Shown one piece after another: positions 32,445 to 41,349 of a stretch of DNA of 64,000 nt (within the stretch, counting starts at the first letter, position 1; each line of letters starts with the position of its first letter). The notes below the pieces were generated by a model. The model saw only the letters and a program-made list of their open reading frames with translations, did no database searches and was not told the DNA's origin. Position numbers and translations under genes: made by a program. This stretch comes from Hahella sp. KA22 (GTDB lineage Bacteria > Pseudomonadota > Gammaproteobacteria > Pseudomonadales > Oleiphilaceae): NCBI RefSeq assembly GCF_004135205.1, contig NZ_CP035490.1:3613501-3677500 (forward strand), given 5' to 3'.

Positions 32445-33179
32445 ATGCTGTTTATGAAAATAGTTGAGAGGCTTGTAGAGTACTATGATCCTATGCTTCA
32501 GCATATTATAAGCTTGCTGGAAAAAATTGATTATAGACAGCCTATTGATGGCGACTTTATCGCTATCGGCTATGAGCAGTTTAGATTTCGATACAACTAT
32601 ATGTTTGGCGACTCTGTATGCGACATTGATGACCTAAGTGACATAAACTTGGGAGAGTCAATTGTTAAAGAAATTGAAGTGGAGCTATTGAATAATGGCA
32701 TATTCGTTAGAGAGTACGAGGACGACGAGGGCGAATGGGAGGTTGACGACTCCGAAGCGTTTCTTGAGTTGATCGTGTTTGCGGCTCTACCATTGGTATT
32801 GCTCATGTGTAGACAACGTTTAGCCGAGTCAGGCTTGACTCTAGATGGTATTAATTGGATTGTATTTGACGATGCAGAGGGAATGCCTGGCCAAGCGAAT
32901 TTGTATATGAAAAGCGATGTGGGCGACACAGATTCTGCTATCGCACTTCAGTGGTTAGCGTCTATTAGTTCAGATGAAAAAATTGCTCGTTTCTTACAAA
33001 CAATCTACATACTCAGGTTTTCGGGATTCTCAATTAGTAGGAATAAGATAAAACGAAAATCTATTTTAGAGGCGTTTCTCACTACGATTTCTGGAGAGCA
33101 TGTGGCTCTTACTTCTGAAGATTGGCTGGACTGTGAGCATATTTGGGACGTGGCGCTGAAATGCTTCCCAGAGCTCTGA
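32445..33179 (+). CDS. Hypothetical protein, AT-rich gene
   Basis: 244 residues from ATG 32445 (or the ATG at 32454). Acidic (E-Y-E-D-D-E-G-E-W-E-V-D-D), with a hydrophobic helix around 105-122 (L-I-V-F-A-A-L-P-L-V-L-L-M) that may be buried rather than membrane. No family recognised. Base composition is clearly more AT-rich than its GC-rich neighbours, suggesting transfer. Followed by a dispersed palindromic repeat. Confidence 0.6.
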   Translation: MLFMKIVERLVEYYDPMLQHIISLLEKIDYRQPIDGDFIAIGYEQFRFRYNYMFGDSVCDIDDLSDINLGESIVKEIEVELLNNGIFVREYEDDEGEWEVDDSEAFLELIVFAALPLVLLMCRQRLAESGLTLDGINWIVFDDAEGMPGQANLYMKSDVGDTDSAIALQWLASISSDEKIARFLQTIYILRFSGFSISRNKIKRKSILEAFLTTISGEHVALTSEDWLDCEHIWDVALKCFPEL

Positions 33180-33212
33180 CATTTGCAGTCTCCATAATAA
33201 CCGCCCTTTTAT

Positions 33213-33303
33213 TAATCCGGCAGACAAATAGCTTCCTTCTATTTGTCTGCAACGACAGGGCCTGCACAGGTCAGGCCCTGTCTCCCGCGGCTTGTCGCCG
33301 CGC
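33213..33303. repeat. Dispersed palindromic repeat, complete copy
   Basis: Two nested hairpins: CAGACAAATAG (33220) with CTATTTGTCTG, and ACAGGGCCTG with CAGGCCCTGT, followed by CGCGGCTTGTCGCCGCG, which also folds. The same unit occurs inverted at 45402-45492 and partially at 28389-28436. Confidence 0.85.
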
Positions 33304-33351
33304 AGGCGCGTCCATGCGCCTGGTGATTAACATGCCAATATCATTGCCATG

Positions 33352-33741
33352 TTAATAACTGACGTTACTTCGACTATTCGCCAATAACTCGTCCCGATGC
33401 TCGGTCATCCACTGCGCCAGTGAGTCCAGTGTGGGTTTCAGGGTTTTTCCGAGTTCTGTAATCCGGTACTCAACTCTTGGCGGCATTTCCGGGTATTCCT
33501 GTCTGGACACGATGCCTAATGATTCGAACGTCCTGAGTTGTTTCGTTAACTCTTTTTGCGTAATGCCGCCAATGCCTCTTTGCAGGGCGCCAAATCGAAT
33601 AATATCGTCGGTAATAATCAAGCGATATAAGGTCGGTATCGCCCATTTCCCTGAAACGATATTGATGAAATCCGTCATTGGACAACGTGAATCGTCCTGA
33701 AGTTTTTTATCCGAATGACTGATTTTCTCTTTAGTATCCAT
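33352..33741 (-). CDS. HxlR-family transcriptional regulator
   Basis: 129 residues, the usual HxlR length. A winged-helix core: C-P-M-T-D-F-I-N-I-V-S-G-K-W-A-I-P-T-L, then F-G-A-L-Q-R-G-I-G-G-I-T-Q-K-E-L-T-K-Q-L-R, and R-V-E-Y-R-I-T-E-L-G-K-T-L wing. It carries the family's N-terminal Cys (C21), a possible redox or electrophile sensor. Divergent from the SDR gene; it probably controls that gene from the shared 78-base region (inference). Confidence 0.92.
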   Translation of the reverse strand: MDTKEKISHSDKKLQDDSRCPMTDFINIVSGKWAIPTLYRLIITDDIIRFGALQRGIGGITQKELTKQLRTFESLGIVSRQEYPEMPPRVEYRITELGKTLKPTLDSLAQWMTEHRDELLANSRSNVSY

Positions 33742-33819
33742 TTGGAACCTACTGTTTTAACGGAAATAGCCTGCCTATACTATAAAACCTCTAATGAATT
33801 GCAAGTGAAGGCGAATAGT

Positions 33820-34572
33820 ATGTCGAGAAGACTGGATGGGAAATATGCATTAATTACAGGCGGAACAGCGGGAATTGGATTAGAAGCCGCTAAGCAGTTT
33901 CAGTTTGAAGGAGCGACTGTCGCCGTCACTGGGCGTAATGAATCTGGTTTGAAATATGCGCAGGATCAACTGGGAGAGTCGGCGCTGGTTATAAAGAATG
34001 ATGCTGGCAAAGTAGATCAACAAACTATATTGGCGCAGCAATTATCTGACAAATTTCCGCGCATCGATATTGTATACATCAATGCCGGCGATGTAACCCA
34101 TAAACCATTGGATAAATGGGACGAAGAGTGTTTTGACAGCGTTATGAATGTTAACTTGAAAGGGCCTTTCTTTTTAATTCAGTCATTGCTCCCTTTATTG
34201 TCTGACTCGGCATCCATTATTTTATGCGGCAGCGTTTCAGCACAGGTCGGGTTGGCGCAAAGCAGTGTGTATGCGGCGAGCAAAGCGGGCCTTATCTCTT
34301 TATCCAGGACGCTATCCGGGGAGCTGCATCATAAGGGGATTCGCGTTAATACTCTTAGCCCTGGTCCTACTTATACCGACGCTTTTCAGAAGTTTGGTTT
34401 ATCGGAGGAGAAGCAGCAGGAATTGATAGAGGAGGTTCAGGAGCTAGTTCCCTTAAAACGTATGGGAACACCGTTAGAGCTGGCGAAGGCCGCCGTTTTT
34501 CTGGCGTCGGATGAATCAACTTACATGTTGGGAGCGGAGCTGTTGGTGGATGGCGGGGTTGGAAATTTATAA
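33820..34572 (+). CDS. Short-chain dehydrogenase/reductase
   Basis: 250 residues from the ATG at 33820; the frame is open to 33715 but overlaps the regulator. Classical SDR: T-G-G-T-A-G-I-G cofactor motif, N-A-G-D (in place of NNAG), catalytic Ser in L-C-G-S-V-S, Y-A-A-S-K with the active Tyr and Lys, and a C-terminal substrate loop. Likely NAD(P)H-dependent oxidoreductase; substrate unknown. Divergently paired with an HxlR regulator, a common arrangement for redox- or quinone-responsive reductases. AT-rich codon use. Confidence 0.92.
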   Translation: MSRRLDGKYALITGGTAGIGLEAAKQFQFEGATVAVTGRNESGLKYAQDQLGESALVIKNDAGKVDQQTILAQQLSDKFPRIDIVYINAGDVTHKPLDKWDEECFDSVMNVNLKGPFFLIQSLLPLLSDSASIILCGSVSAQVGLAQSSVYAASKAGLISLSRTLSGELHHKGIRVNTLSPGPTYTDAFQKFGLSEEKQQELIEEVQELVPLKRMGTPLELAKAAVFLASDESTYMLGAELLVDGGVGNL

Positions 34573-34597
34573 CTGGGAGAGATTTTCTAAGAGAGTC

Positions 34598-34625
34598 CAC
34601 CTGACGCGCCGGTGATCGTCAGGTG
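34598..34625 (+). terminator. Hairpin after SDR gene
   Basis: CACCTGACG (34598-34606) pairs with CGTCAGGTG (34617-34625), loop of 10 bases. No T run follows directly; possible terminator between the convergent SDR and lipoprotein genes. Confidence 0.4.
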
Positions 34626-34684
34626 CAGGTGGACGCTATGGCTACCTTATTAAGTTCATGACTGCTTATTTATAAAGTTCATGA

Positions 34685-35044
34685 CTATCTTTTTAAGTTG
34701 ATGATAAATTCGTCATCATCAAGATGGCCGACGACCAAAGGCTCATCCGCTTTCACCAGGACGGTTGAGTTAAAGCTGTGGCGTTCTTTGGGCGCTTTTT
34801 CCTCGCTGATAAACTCGACTTCCACGATGTAATCCGCATCCTGTTTTTGAATATTCCCCGAGAGCTGTACTTTTTCCTTGTCTGTTTCTTTTGTGCTTGC
34901 AAAAGCGCTGTTTTCGTTAATAGGCGCGGTAATGGAAGTCTCGCCGAAAGTGAACACCACTTCTGTGGGTTCTTTGGTCTGATTGGACGAGCAACCGATT
35001 AAAAGTGAGCACATTGCGAGCATTAATTGGGACTTGATCTTCAT
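34685..35044 (-). CDS. Small lipoprotein of unknown function
   Basis: 119 residues. Lipoprotein signal with lipobox L-I-G-C at 15-18, then a Ser-rich start of the mature protein. The rest is beta-type with many Glu/Lys. No family recognised. Stands alone, convergent with the SDR gene. Confidence 0.7.
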   Translation of the reverse strand: MKIKSQLMLAMCSLLIGCSSNQTKEPTEVVFTFGETSITAPINENSAFASTKETDKEKVQLSGNIQKQDADYIVEVEFISEEKAPKERHSFNSTVLVKADEPLVVGHLDDDEFIINLKR

Positions 35045-35422
35045 TCTGCTATGTCTATGGATATGAATAAAAGAGCGCTAACTATTCGTTGTTTTATTAA
35101 CGATGTAAAGTTAATGATTCCAATAAACTAGGCTGCATTGGAAAACTTCCTGGCGAGCACGTCTTTTTCTCTCGTATCCTGAGAGTGACTTAACCAAAAA
35201 GTAGATGCTGTTTTCAGCATGAAGCGCTCGCATTTTCGCTTAGGATCTGTTTACACTGAATCTTCGTAATCACCCCGTTGAAATTTGAAGAGCGGCAAAA
35301 CTTATAGAGTTGCAGCCGGGCATGACGGCGCGAGAATGTCTGGGGCGCCGCCCGCCGACGGATCATTGATCCTGGCGCCTCTCCATAACACTCAAACCAA
35401 TGATTAAAGGCAGGAGCAAACT
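35045..35422. other. Divergent gap without a gene
   Basis: About 380 bases between the lipoprotein gene and a small GTG-start gene. It contains a short palindrome (GGATCATTGATCC near 35359) but nothing I can interpret. Presumably both promoters. Confidence 0.45.
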
Positions 35423-35713
35423 GTGTACGTAATGCTGCATGAACCGGGTTCGTGGTTTCTTTTTGAGCAGGACAGGAAGTTTTACCTCGACGCCAGATGT
35501 TCTCGTTCGTTCGTGGACTTTTCCATTCTCATCGAACTCAACGAGGAGGAGTGCGAGTCTTATCAGGCTGAGGGCAAAGCGTTTATTGATCAATTGGCGA
35601 CGCGCATCAACGCCTGTCAGAACGAGTTTTTGCCCAGAGACATCACCAATGCGCATCTGGCCGCAGTGAGTCAGGCGGTATCCGAGTGGCGGGAAACCAC
35701 CGTCAGGCATTAA
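35423..35713 (+). CDS. Hypothetical protein, 96 residues
   Basis: GTG start at 35423, chosen because CAGGAG ends 6 bases before it; an ATG three codons on is possible. Small alpha/beta protein with E-P-G-S-W-F-L-F-E-Q-D and a helical C-terminal half (A-H-L-A-A-V-S-Q-A-V-S-E-W-R). Its 3' end faces mgtE, 43 bases away. No family recognised. Confidence 0.65.
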   Translation: MYVMLHEPGSWFLFEQDRKFYLDARCSRSFVDFSILIELNEEECESYQAEGKAFIDQLATRINACQNEFLPRDITNAHLAAVSQAVSEWRETTVRH

Positions 35714-35756
35714 TCGTCGTCAATGACTGTTCTGGCCTGTCTACATCAGCAAGCCT

Positions 35757-37091
35757 CTATCCCTCGGGCAAGAGTCCCGACAGCAAGGTCGCAATCCCCA
35801 GAAATGACATGAAACCGGCGATGTCGGTCACTGTCGTCAGGACGATGGAAGAGGATTGCGCCGGGTCCAGGCCGAGTTTTTTGAGCGCCATGGGCACCAG
35901 GGCGCCGGCGCCGCAGGCGATGGTCAGCGATAACACCATCGCGAGGGCGATAATCAGCGCGAGGCCAATGGATCGGCTCCAGATCCAGACGCCGATAGCG
36001 CAGGTCACGGCGATAATGACGCCGTTGAGAAAGCCGGCGAAGCTCTCTTTGCGAAACACCTGTCCCATATTACGAATCGTGATTTCCTTGAGAATCAGGC
36101 CGCGCATGGTCACCGCCAGGGCTTGAGCGCCGGCGTTGCCGCTTTGGCCCGCCGCCACGGGTAGCAAGATCGCCAGGGCGGTGTACTTGGAAATAATGCC
36201 TTCGAAGGCGCCGACCACGCCAGCGGCTACAAACGCCGTCACCAGATTGATCTGCAGCCAGGGCATGCGTTTGCGCACGGCGAACCAACTGCTGGAAAGC
36301 GCTTTTTCATCCTTGCTCGCGCCTACCATCGACGCGATATCGGAGGCGAGGTCTTCCTTGGTGCGCTGATAAATATCCGCGCTGCGAATCAGGCCAACCA
36401 CCTGGTCATGTACGTCCAGCACCGGAAGGCTGTTGGCGCGCATCCCTTCGAACTTTTCGATGACGTCGTCGACCGGGTCCAGCGTACTGAACGAGGCGGT
36501 GATGGGACGCACGATTTTCGAGGCTTTGTCTTTCGCGTTGGCGAGAATCAGATCGCTTAGCTCAAAAATTCCGATCACATTGCGCTCGTCGTTGATCAGG
36601 AAGAAGGCGTCCATGTATTTGGGGCGTCGGTATTTAATCTGCTGCAGCACCTCTTCCACAGTGAGATCGGCGTGAAACATCTGCACCCGGGCGTCCATCA
36701 TACGGCCCGCCGTGTTGAGCGGATAAGAGAGCAGTTCGGTCAGCTCTTTTTCCGTCGCTTTTTCCGTCGCGGCGATGCGTCCCAGAATCGCCTCTCTTTG
36801 TTCGTCCTCCAGACGGGACAACAGTGCGGCGGTAAGCTGAATATCCAGCTTCAGCAGCAGCTCCATCGCGGCCGCGGGCTCCCAGTTGGCGATCAACTGT
36901 TCGCCCAGGCCAGGAGGCATATAGGGAAACAGATTGGCGACGACGGACGCAGGTTGCTGGCTCAGAAGCGCGACCGCCTCCTGATTCGGCATCTTGGCGA
37001 TTTCTCGTGCGGCTTTGGCGGGAAATCGCAGCAGGTAAGCATCTGTCAGCTGTTGCGCCGTGTCTTTGATGTAGGACGTTGTGTTATCCAT
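35757..37091 (-). CDS. mgtE: Magnesium transporter MgtE
   Basis: 444 residues, normal MgtE length. The MgtE N domain (superhelix, ~35-135) is followed by two CBS domains (~138-260), a plug helix, and a C-terminal five-helix membrane domain containing P-V-A-A-G-Q-S-G-N-A-G-A-Q and the conserved T-T-V-T-D-I-A-G-F motif that forms the ion pore. A Mg2+-gated channel in the inner membrane, with closure triggered by Mg2+ binding to the N and CBS domains. Last gene of the rimK-mscS-mgtE-like-mgtE operon (51 bases after the previous stop). Confidence 0.93.
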   Translation of the reverse strand: MDNTTSYIKDTAQQLTDAYLLRFPAKAAREIAKMPNQEAVALLSQQPASVVANLFPYMPPGLGEQLIANWEPAAAMELLLKLDIQLTAALLSRLEDEQREAILGRIAATEKATEKELTELLSYPLNTAGRMMDARVQMFHADLTVEEVLQQIKYRRPKYMDAFFLINDERNVIGIFELSDLILANAKDKASKIVRPITASFSTLDPVDDVIEKFEGMRANSLPVLDVHDQVVGLIRSADIYQRTKEDLASDIASMVGASKDEKALSSSWFAVRKRMPWLQINLVTAFVAAGVVGAFEGIISKYTALAILLPVAAGQSGNAGAQALAVTMRGLILKEITIRNMGQVFRKESFAGFLNGVIIAVTCAIGVWIWSRSIGLALIIALAMVLSLTIACGAGALVPMALKKLGLDPAQSSSIVLTTVTDIAGFMSFLGIATLLSGLLPEG

Positions 37092-37142
37092 AGAGATTCC
37101 TTGCCAGAAGTTCAGGCGCTATGCGCCTTGTCGGTGAGCGGG

Positions 37143-37967
37143 TCATACCAGGGACTCGCGCACCGCCTCCACCATCGCCTGCATGCTTTCGCCATGGGCG
37201 CGCAGTAAATCCAACGCCGCCGATCCCGACGGCTTCTGCGGAGCCAGCCAGTCGGAGTGAGTAGACAGCAGCTCACGTAAACGGCTGTGCCATATCACGC
37301 CCATGAATTCACTGTGATGAAACACAACTGGCGCGAAGTCCTGTGAGGTCCATAAGGGATGACTGGCGGCGTTGCTCAGAGAAAGACGACTGTTCAGGCT
37401 CATCAGCGAGGGTTTGACCAATGCGCCCAAAATCACCTGCCTGGGGGAGCGCAGCAGTTTGATCGCCGGGATGGCGCCAAGGGGCGCCCGCTGCTGATCG
37501 AGTACGAAAACGATCCGCTCTTCCTGATACTCGCGCTTTTTCAGACGGGTTAAGGCGTCTTCCACGGTCATGTCGCGGGTGAAAACCGGAACGTCTATTT
37601 CTGTCCAGGCGCCGAGCATGCTGTTGCTGTAGGAAAGCAGTTGCTGACACAACGTACGCCGCGCTAACGGCAGCAGATTCAGCACGGTTTCCCGGCGTTT
37701 GGGCGGCAGGTGACGCAGAATATTGCAAAGCTGATGCGCGCCCATCTCGGCGGTCCACTGTGTGGCGCTGCTTTCCGGCGCAGCATGAATCACCGTGGCG
37801 CAGAAACGCGGAAGCATTTCTTTCAACACGCTGATGGCGACGGGCAGGGGGGCGTTGGCGAGGAACTGCGCCACTTCTCCTGCGTCCCTGTCTTCCAGCA
37901 ATCGCGCCGCCGCTCTGGGCTCTTGGCGCAGGAAGCTGAACGCAAGCTGGTAGGTCTGATCGGTCAT
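37143..37967 (-). CDS. Soluble MgtE-like protein (MgtE N plus CBS, no membrane part)
   Basis: 274 residues with no hydrophobic membrane segments. The first ~120 residues resemble the MgtE N superhelical domain (V-A-Q-F-L-A-N-A-P-L-P-V-A, R-H-L-P-P-K-R-R-E-T-V-L-N-L-L). The rest looks like a pair of CBS motifs (V-F-T-R-D-M-T-V-E-D-A-L-T-R-L, then E-R-I-V-F-V-L-D). It resembles the cytosolic regulatory half of MgtE without the channel and lies directly before a full mgtE. It may regulate MgtE or the MscS-like channel upstream (inference). Confidence 0.75.
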   Translation of the reverse strand: MTDQTYQLAFSFLRQEPRAAARLLEDRDAGEVAQFLANAPLPVAISVLKEMLPRFCATVIHAAPESSATQWTAEMGAHQLCNILRHLPPKRRETVLNLLPLARRTLCQQLLSYSNSMLGAWTEIDVPVFTRDMTVEDALTRLKKREYQEERIVFVLDQQRAPLGAIPAIKLLRSPRQVILGALVKPSLMSLNSRLSLSNAASHPLWTSQDFAPVVFHHSEFMGVIWHSRLRELLSTHSDWLAPQKPSGSAALDLLRAHGESMQAMVEAVRESLV

Positions 37968-38003
37968 GGTGAAGCTCCGTTTGTGTCAGGTAGCGGCGGC
38001 AGA

Positions 38004-38864
38004 CTATTTCTCTTTGGCGTGGTTGGCGGCCCCGGTCCTTATCTGGCTGATGTGCTCCATGAAAAAGGAGCCCGGAATCGTGGTTCTGCCTTGCGGAGTT
38101 TCCAGCACGATGACGGAGCTGGTGATGTCGACGACCACGCCATCCACGCCGGCGATGCTGACTTCATCCCCCAGTTGCACCAGCTTGTTCACCTGCTGGG
38201 AGCCGATGATATTCGCCACCAGGTATTTGGCGCCGAGGGCGAAGGCCAGTGAGAAGCCTCCCGCGATGACAGCGGAGAGAATGATGGTGAACTGGGTGAA
38301 GAACTGGATGTTGATGCCGATCTGTTCGATGCCGATCACCACAGCGATAAAAATCACTGTGAACTGCACGCTGCGACCGATCAGCGCCGACTGTCTGATA
38401 CCGACGGACTCCGCCGCTGAAGTCATCACCAGATTGATCACTTTGCTGAGCAGATATCCCCCCAGCATGATAAGCATGCCGGCGGCGAAATGAGGCAGAT
38501 AGAGCAAGAGCTGACTCATCCACTGGGAAACAATGTTCAGCCCCAGACTGTTGGCGCCGGCGGCGATGAAGAACAGCAGCACCAACCAGAAGACCGCTTT
38601 GCTGATGACGTTGGTGTAAGACTGCCGCAGCTTGAGGGAGGAGGTGCTGGTGGAGAAGCGAGCGAACAAACGGCCGAGCAGTTTCTCCAGCAAGGTCACG
38701 CCGGTGCGCACGGCGCGCGCCAGCGCCAGCGCGATGAAAAAGCCGAAGAAGAACAGCGCAAGCGCGCCCAGAATATTGGGCGTAAAGGCGATCAGTTGCT
38801 GTATTGTCTGCTCGTAAGTCTGATGTAAGAGGTCCCGCCAACCTTGAGTTTGTATCGGATCCAT
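38004..38864 (-). CDS. MscS-family mechanosensitive channel
   Basis: 286 residues from the ATG at 38864, after AAGAGAG; the frame continues 14 codons upstream without a better start. Five hydrophobic helices, more than the three of E. coli MscS, as in the TM-helix-repeat subfamily. Then comes a beta domain with L-G-D-E-V-S-I-A-G-V-D-G-V-V-V-D-I and T-I-P-G-S-F-F. Probable small-conductance osmotic channel in the inner membrane. Flanked in operon by rimK and MgtE-type genes, 36 bases before the next start. Confidence 0.88.
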   Translation of the reverse strand: MDPIQTQGWRDLLHQTYEQTIQQLIAFTPNILGALALFFFGFFIALALARAVRTGVTLLEKLLGRLFARFSTSTSSLKLRQSYTNVISKAVFWLVLLFFIAAGANSLGLNIVSQWMSQLLLYLPHFAAGMLIMLGGYLLSKVINLVMTSAAESVGIRQSALIGRSVQFTVIFIAVVIGIEQIGINIQFFTQFTIILSAVIAGGFSLAFALGAKYLVANIIGSQQVNKLVQLGDEVSIAGVDGVVVDITSSVIVLETPQGRTTIPGSFFMEHISQIRTGAANHAKEK

Positions 38865-38923
38865 GGATGCTCTCTTGGTGATAACGAGGAAATAGACTGA
38901 CCTCAACGCCGCCTACAGGCGTC

Positions 38924-39838
38924 TTATCCTTTCCCTTTGTGCTTATTAGGGCCGTTCTGTACGTCCTTCACAATGTAGTCGATGATGGCCCCGGCGATAT
39001 CCTTGTTGGTCGCGCTTTCAATGCCTTTCAGGCCGGGAGAGGAATTGACCTCAAGCACCAGCGGGCCGTGACTGGAGCGGATAATGTCCACCCCGGCCAG
39101 ATCCAGCCCCATGACTTGGGCCGCCTGCACCGCAAGACGTCGCTCATCTGGACGTAATTTCACCACCTGGGCGCTGCCGCCGCGATGCAGATTGGAGCGA
39201 AATTCTCCGGGCTGAGCGGTTCGCTGCATGGCGGCGACCACTTTTTCGCCGATGACAAAGCAGCGGATGTCGCTGCCGCCGGCTTCTTTTATAAACTCCT
39301 GCACCAGGAAGTCGGCTTTCAGGCCCCGAAAGGCGTTGATCAAGGTCTCTGCGGCTTTATCCGTTTCCGCCAGCACGACGCCGTTGCCGTGGGTGCTGGA
39401 CATGACTTTCACGATCAAAGGCGCCCCATTGACCGATTCAATCAGGTCATTGGTGGCGTCCGCCGAATGTGCATAACTGGTGACCGGCTGGCCGACGCCT
39501 TTACGCGCCAGAAGCTGGTGAGCGCGCAGCTTGTCCCGCGAGCGCGTGATGGCGATGGACTCATTGATAGAGTAAACCCCGGCGACTTCGAACTGGCGCA
39601 GCACAGCGCACCCGTAGGTGGTTACGCTGGCGCCGATGCGCGGAATCACCGCGTCGAATTGCAGCTCTTCGGTAGCGCCAGCGCTGCGATAACAGACTGA
39701 AGGCGCGTTGGTGGTGATGTTCATGTAGCACTTCAGCACATCCACCACCCGCGTTTCATGCCCGCGCTCGCGAGCCGCTTCCACCAGACGGGACGTTGAG
39801 TAGAGCTTGGAGTTTCTTGAGAGTATGCCTATTTTCAT
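38924..39838 (-). CDS. rimK: RimK, ATP-grasp alpha-L-glutamate ligase
   Basis: 304 residues, full family length. Begins M-K-I-G-I-L-S-R-N like E. coli RimK. The ATP-grasp core has [32 protein letters not shown] and the metal site L-E-V-N-S-S-P-G. Adds glutamates to the C terminus of ribosomal protein S6; in Pseudomonas its activity is tuned by c-di-GMP. Here it heads an operon with a mechanosensitive channel and MgtE-type genes rather than the rimA/rimB partners known there. Confidence 0.93.
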   Translation of the reverse strand: MKIGILSRNSKLYSTSRLVEAARERGHETRVVDVLKCYMNITTNAPSVCYRSAGATEELQFDAVIPRIGASVTTYGCAVLRQFEVAGVYSINESIAITRSRDKLRAHQLLARKGVGQPVTSYAHSADATNDLIESVNGAPLIVKVMSSTHGNGVVLAETDKAAETLINAFRGLKADFLVQEFIKEAGGSDIRCFVIGEKVVAAMQRTAQPGEFRSNLHRGGSAQVVKLRPDERRLAVQAAQVMGLDLAGVDIIRSSHGPLVLEVNSSPGLKGIESATNKDIAGAIIDYIVKDVQNGPNKHKGKG

Positions 39839-40336
39839 TATTTTTTATTCCTTGTGACGATTGTGGGGCTACTGACATCCCTGTGACAGCCTGTCTGCCC
39901 CGGGCGAAAAGAAGGGGGGTTAATAGACGTTTGTGAAATCGGACTGCGATAAGTTCATACTGCGTTTTAAAGTATAGACGGGAAGCGCCATCGTGCCCGT
40001 TTGTTTGCAAAGCAAGGCCAGCAGTGTGGGCCTCATCGCCCGAATCTGTCTTTGAATAGAGCGCAGACGCAGCGAACTCATGGCGTTTCCCGCCACTGCT
40101 TTTTTTAAGGGGGAGTTAGAGGGCGTGCTGGATGGCGCTTCGCTTATCCAACCTACGTTTATTGCTGTGTACTGGCTTGCATACGAAAGCGAGAACTAAA
40201 CGTTTTAATTGAATACTACCACTCGTTTTTTCAAAACAGAGTAGGTCTTTAACAGAGTAGGTTGGCAAAGCGAAGCGCCTTGCGACATTAAGACGGACTA
40301 CAAAATGACTGACTTTCAGCCGCAGAGGACGTCAGA
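39839..40336. other. Intergenic region with inverted repeat
   Basis: About 500 bases between rimK and the hydrolase gene. The inverted repeat annotated at 40132-40280 fills the middle; the 290 bases next to rimK probably hold its promoter. No gene recognised. Confidence 0.5.
40132..40280. repeat. Long inverted repeat with genome-repeat-like arms
   Basis: GGATGGCGCTTCGC ... TCCAACCTAC (40131-40155) is inverted as GTAGGTTGG ... GCGAAGCGCC (40258-40280), enclosing about 100 AT-rich bases. It resembles common dispersed palindromic repeats of environmental proteobacteria. Possibly a small non-autonomous element or a decayed one. Confidence 0.7.
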
Positions 40337-41191
40337 CTACGCGGTCGTTGGGGAGGGCGAAACCAGAAAATCCAACAACGCCCTATTAAACAACTCTGGC
40401 TGATCCATCAGCGGCAGATGGCCAGCGCGGGGAATGCGGTGCAGTTTAGCGTTCGGCATCAGTCTGGCGGCGGCTTCGCCGTGTTCGATCGCAAACAGTT
40501 GATCCTGCTCTCCCCAGATAATCAGCGTCTCGTTGTGAATGCGCCGCAGCGCTTCCTCCGGCAGCGCCGTGACTGCCGCGCCACGGCCTTGAGTGAAGGC
40601 GTTTTTGCCGCCGGGGCGTTTGAGCACTTCAATGGAGTAGTGAGCATGATTGGGGTCCCGGTTGTCTGTATCGAACAGCAGTGAAGGGGCGAAAAAACGA
40701 TTCGCCAGCGCGGAGGGAAAACTGTTCAACCAGATCATACCCACCATGGGACGCAAGGAAGGCCGCGCTCCCAACGCCGCGGCGTCCACCAGCACCAGCT
40801 TATCCACTTTATCGGGGCAATCCAGCGCGAATTGCAGGGCGATGGCCCCGCCTTGGGACAGACCGACGATATGCGCTTTGGGAATGGCCAGCGCCGCCAT
40901 GAACTCCTGCAGCCAGGCGGAGAAATAAGGGCGATCATAGGGGGCGTCGGGCTTGTCGGACTCGCCGTAACCGACGATGTCCGGCGCTATCACATGAAAG
41001 TGTTGAGACAAGGCTCCCAGAGACGGATACCAAGTGACCGCGCCAGCTCCGGCGCCATGCAGACATATCACTGGCGCGCCGTTTCCGGCGGACAGGTAGG
41101 CGGTATTGATGTTCCCGGCGCTGACCTGATTTTGCGTGACGGGGATTCCCATTTTATCTATCAGCGCCTGCCGATAGTTCACATTTTCCAT
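40337..41191 (-). CDS. Alpha/beta hydrolase
   Basis: 284 residues. Oxyanion H-G-A-G-A-G near 45, nucleophile elbow V-G-L-S-Q-G-G, and a catalytic His in R-A-G-H-L-P-L-M-D-Q-P near the C terminus. Resembles the meta-cleavage-product hydrolase / non-haem haloperoxidase group. Cytoplasmic, single gene; substrate unknown. Confidence 0.9.
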   Translation of the reverse strand: MENVNYRQALIDKMGIPVTQNQVSAGNINTAYLSAGNGAPVICLHGAGAGAVTWYPSLGALSQHFHVIAPDIVGYGESDKPDAPYDRPYFSAWLQEFMAALAIPKAHIVGLSQGGAIALQFALDCPDKVDKLVLVDAAALGARPSLRPMVGMIWLNSFPSALANRFFAPSLLFDTDNRDPNHAHYSIEVLKRPGGKNAFTQGRGAAVTALPEEALRRIHNETLIIWGEQDQLFAIEHGEAAARLMPNAKLHRIPRAGHLPLMDQPELFNRALLDFLVSPSPTTA

Positions 41192-41349
41192 TGGGTAACA
41201 TCCTGAATTTTAAGCTGATCCATCGAAAATAGAGGCGCAGCCTAACGGGAGGGACGCGGTCAAGTCAATAAAAGGGGGGGTAAAATTAGCCGGACGTGTC
41301 TGAACGCGCTTATTGCGGATGAAAACGAAAGGAGTAGACGCCGCGCGCG

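Noticed and set aside
39756-40010. 84-codon frame overlapping the rimK start
   Set aside because: Most of it lies in rimK in another frame and the promoter region; no ribosome-binding site.
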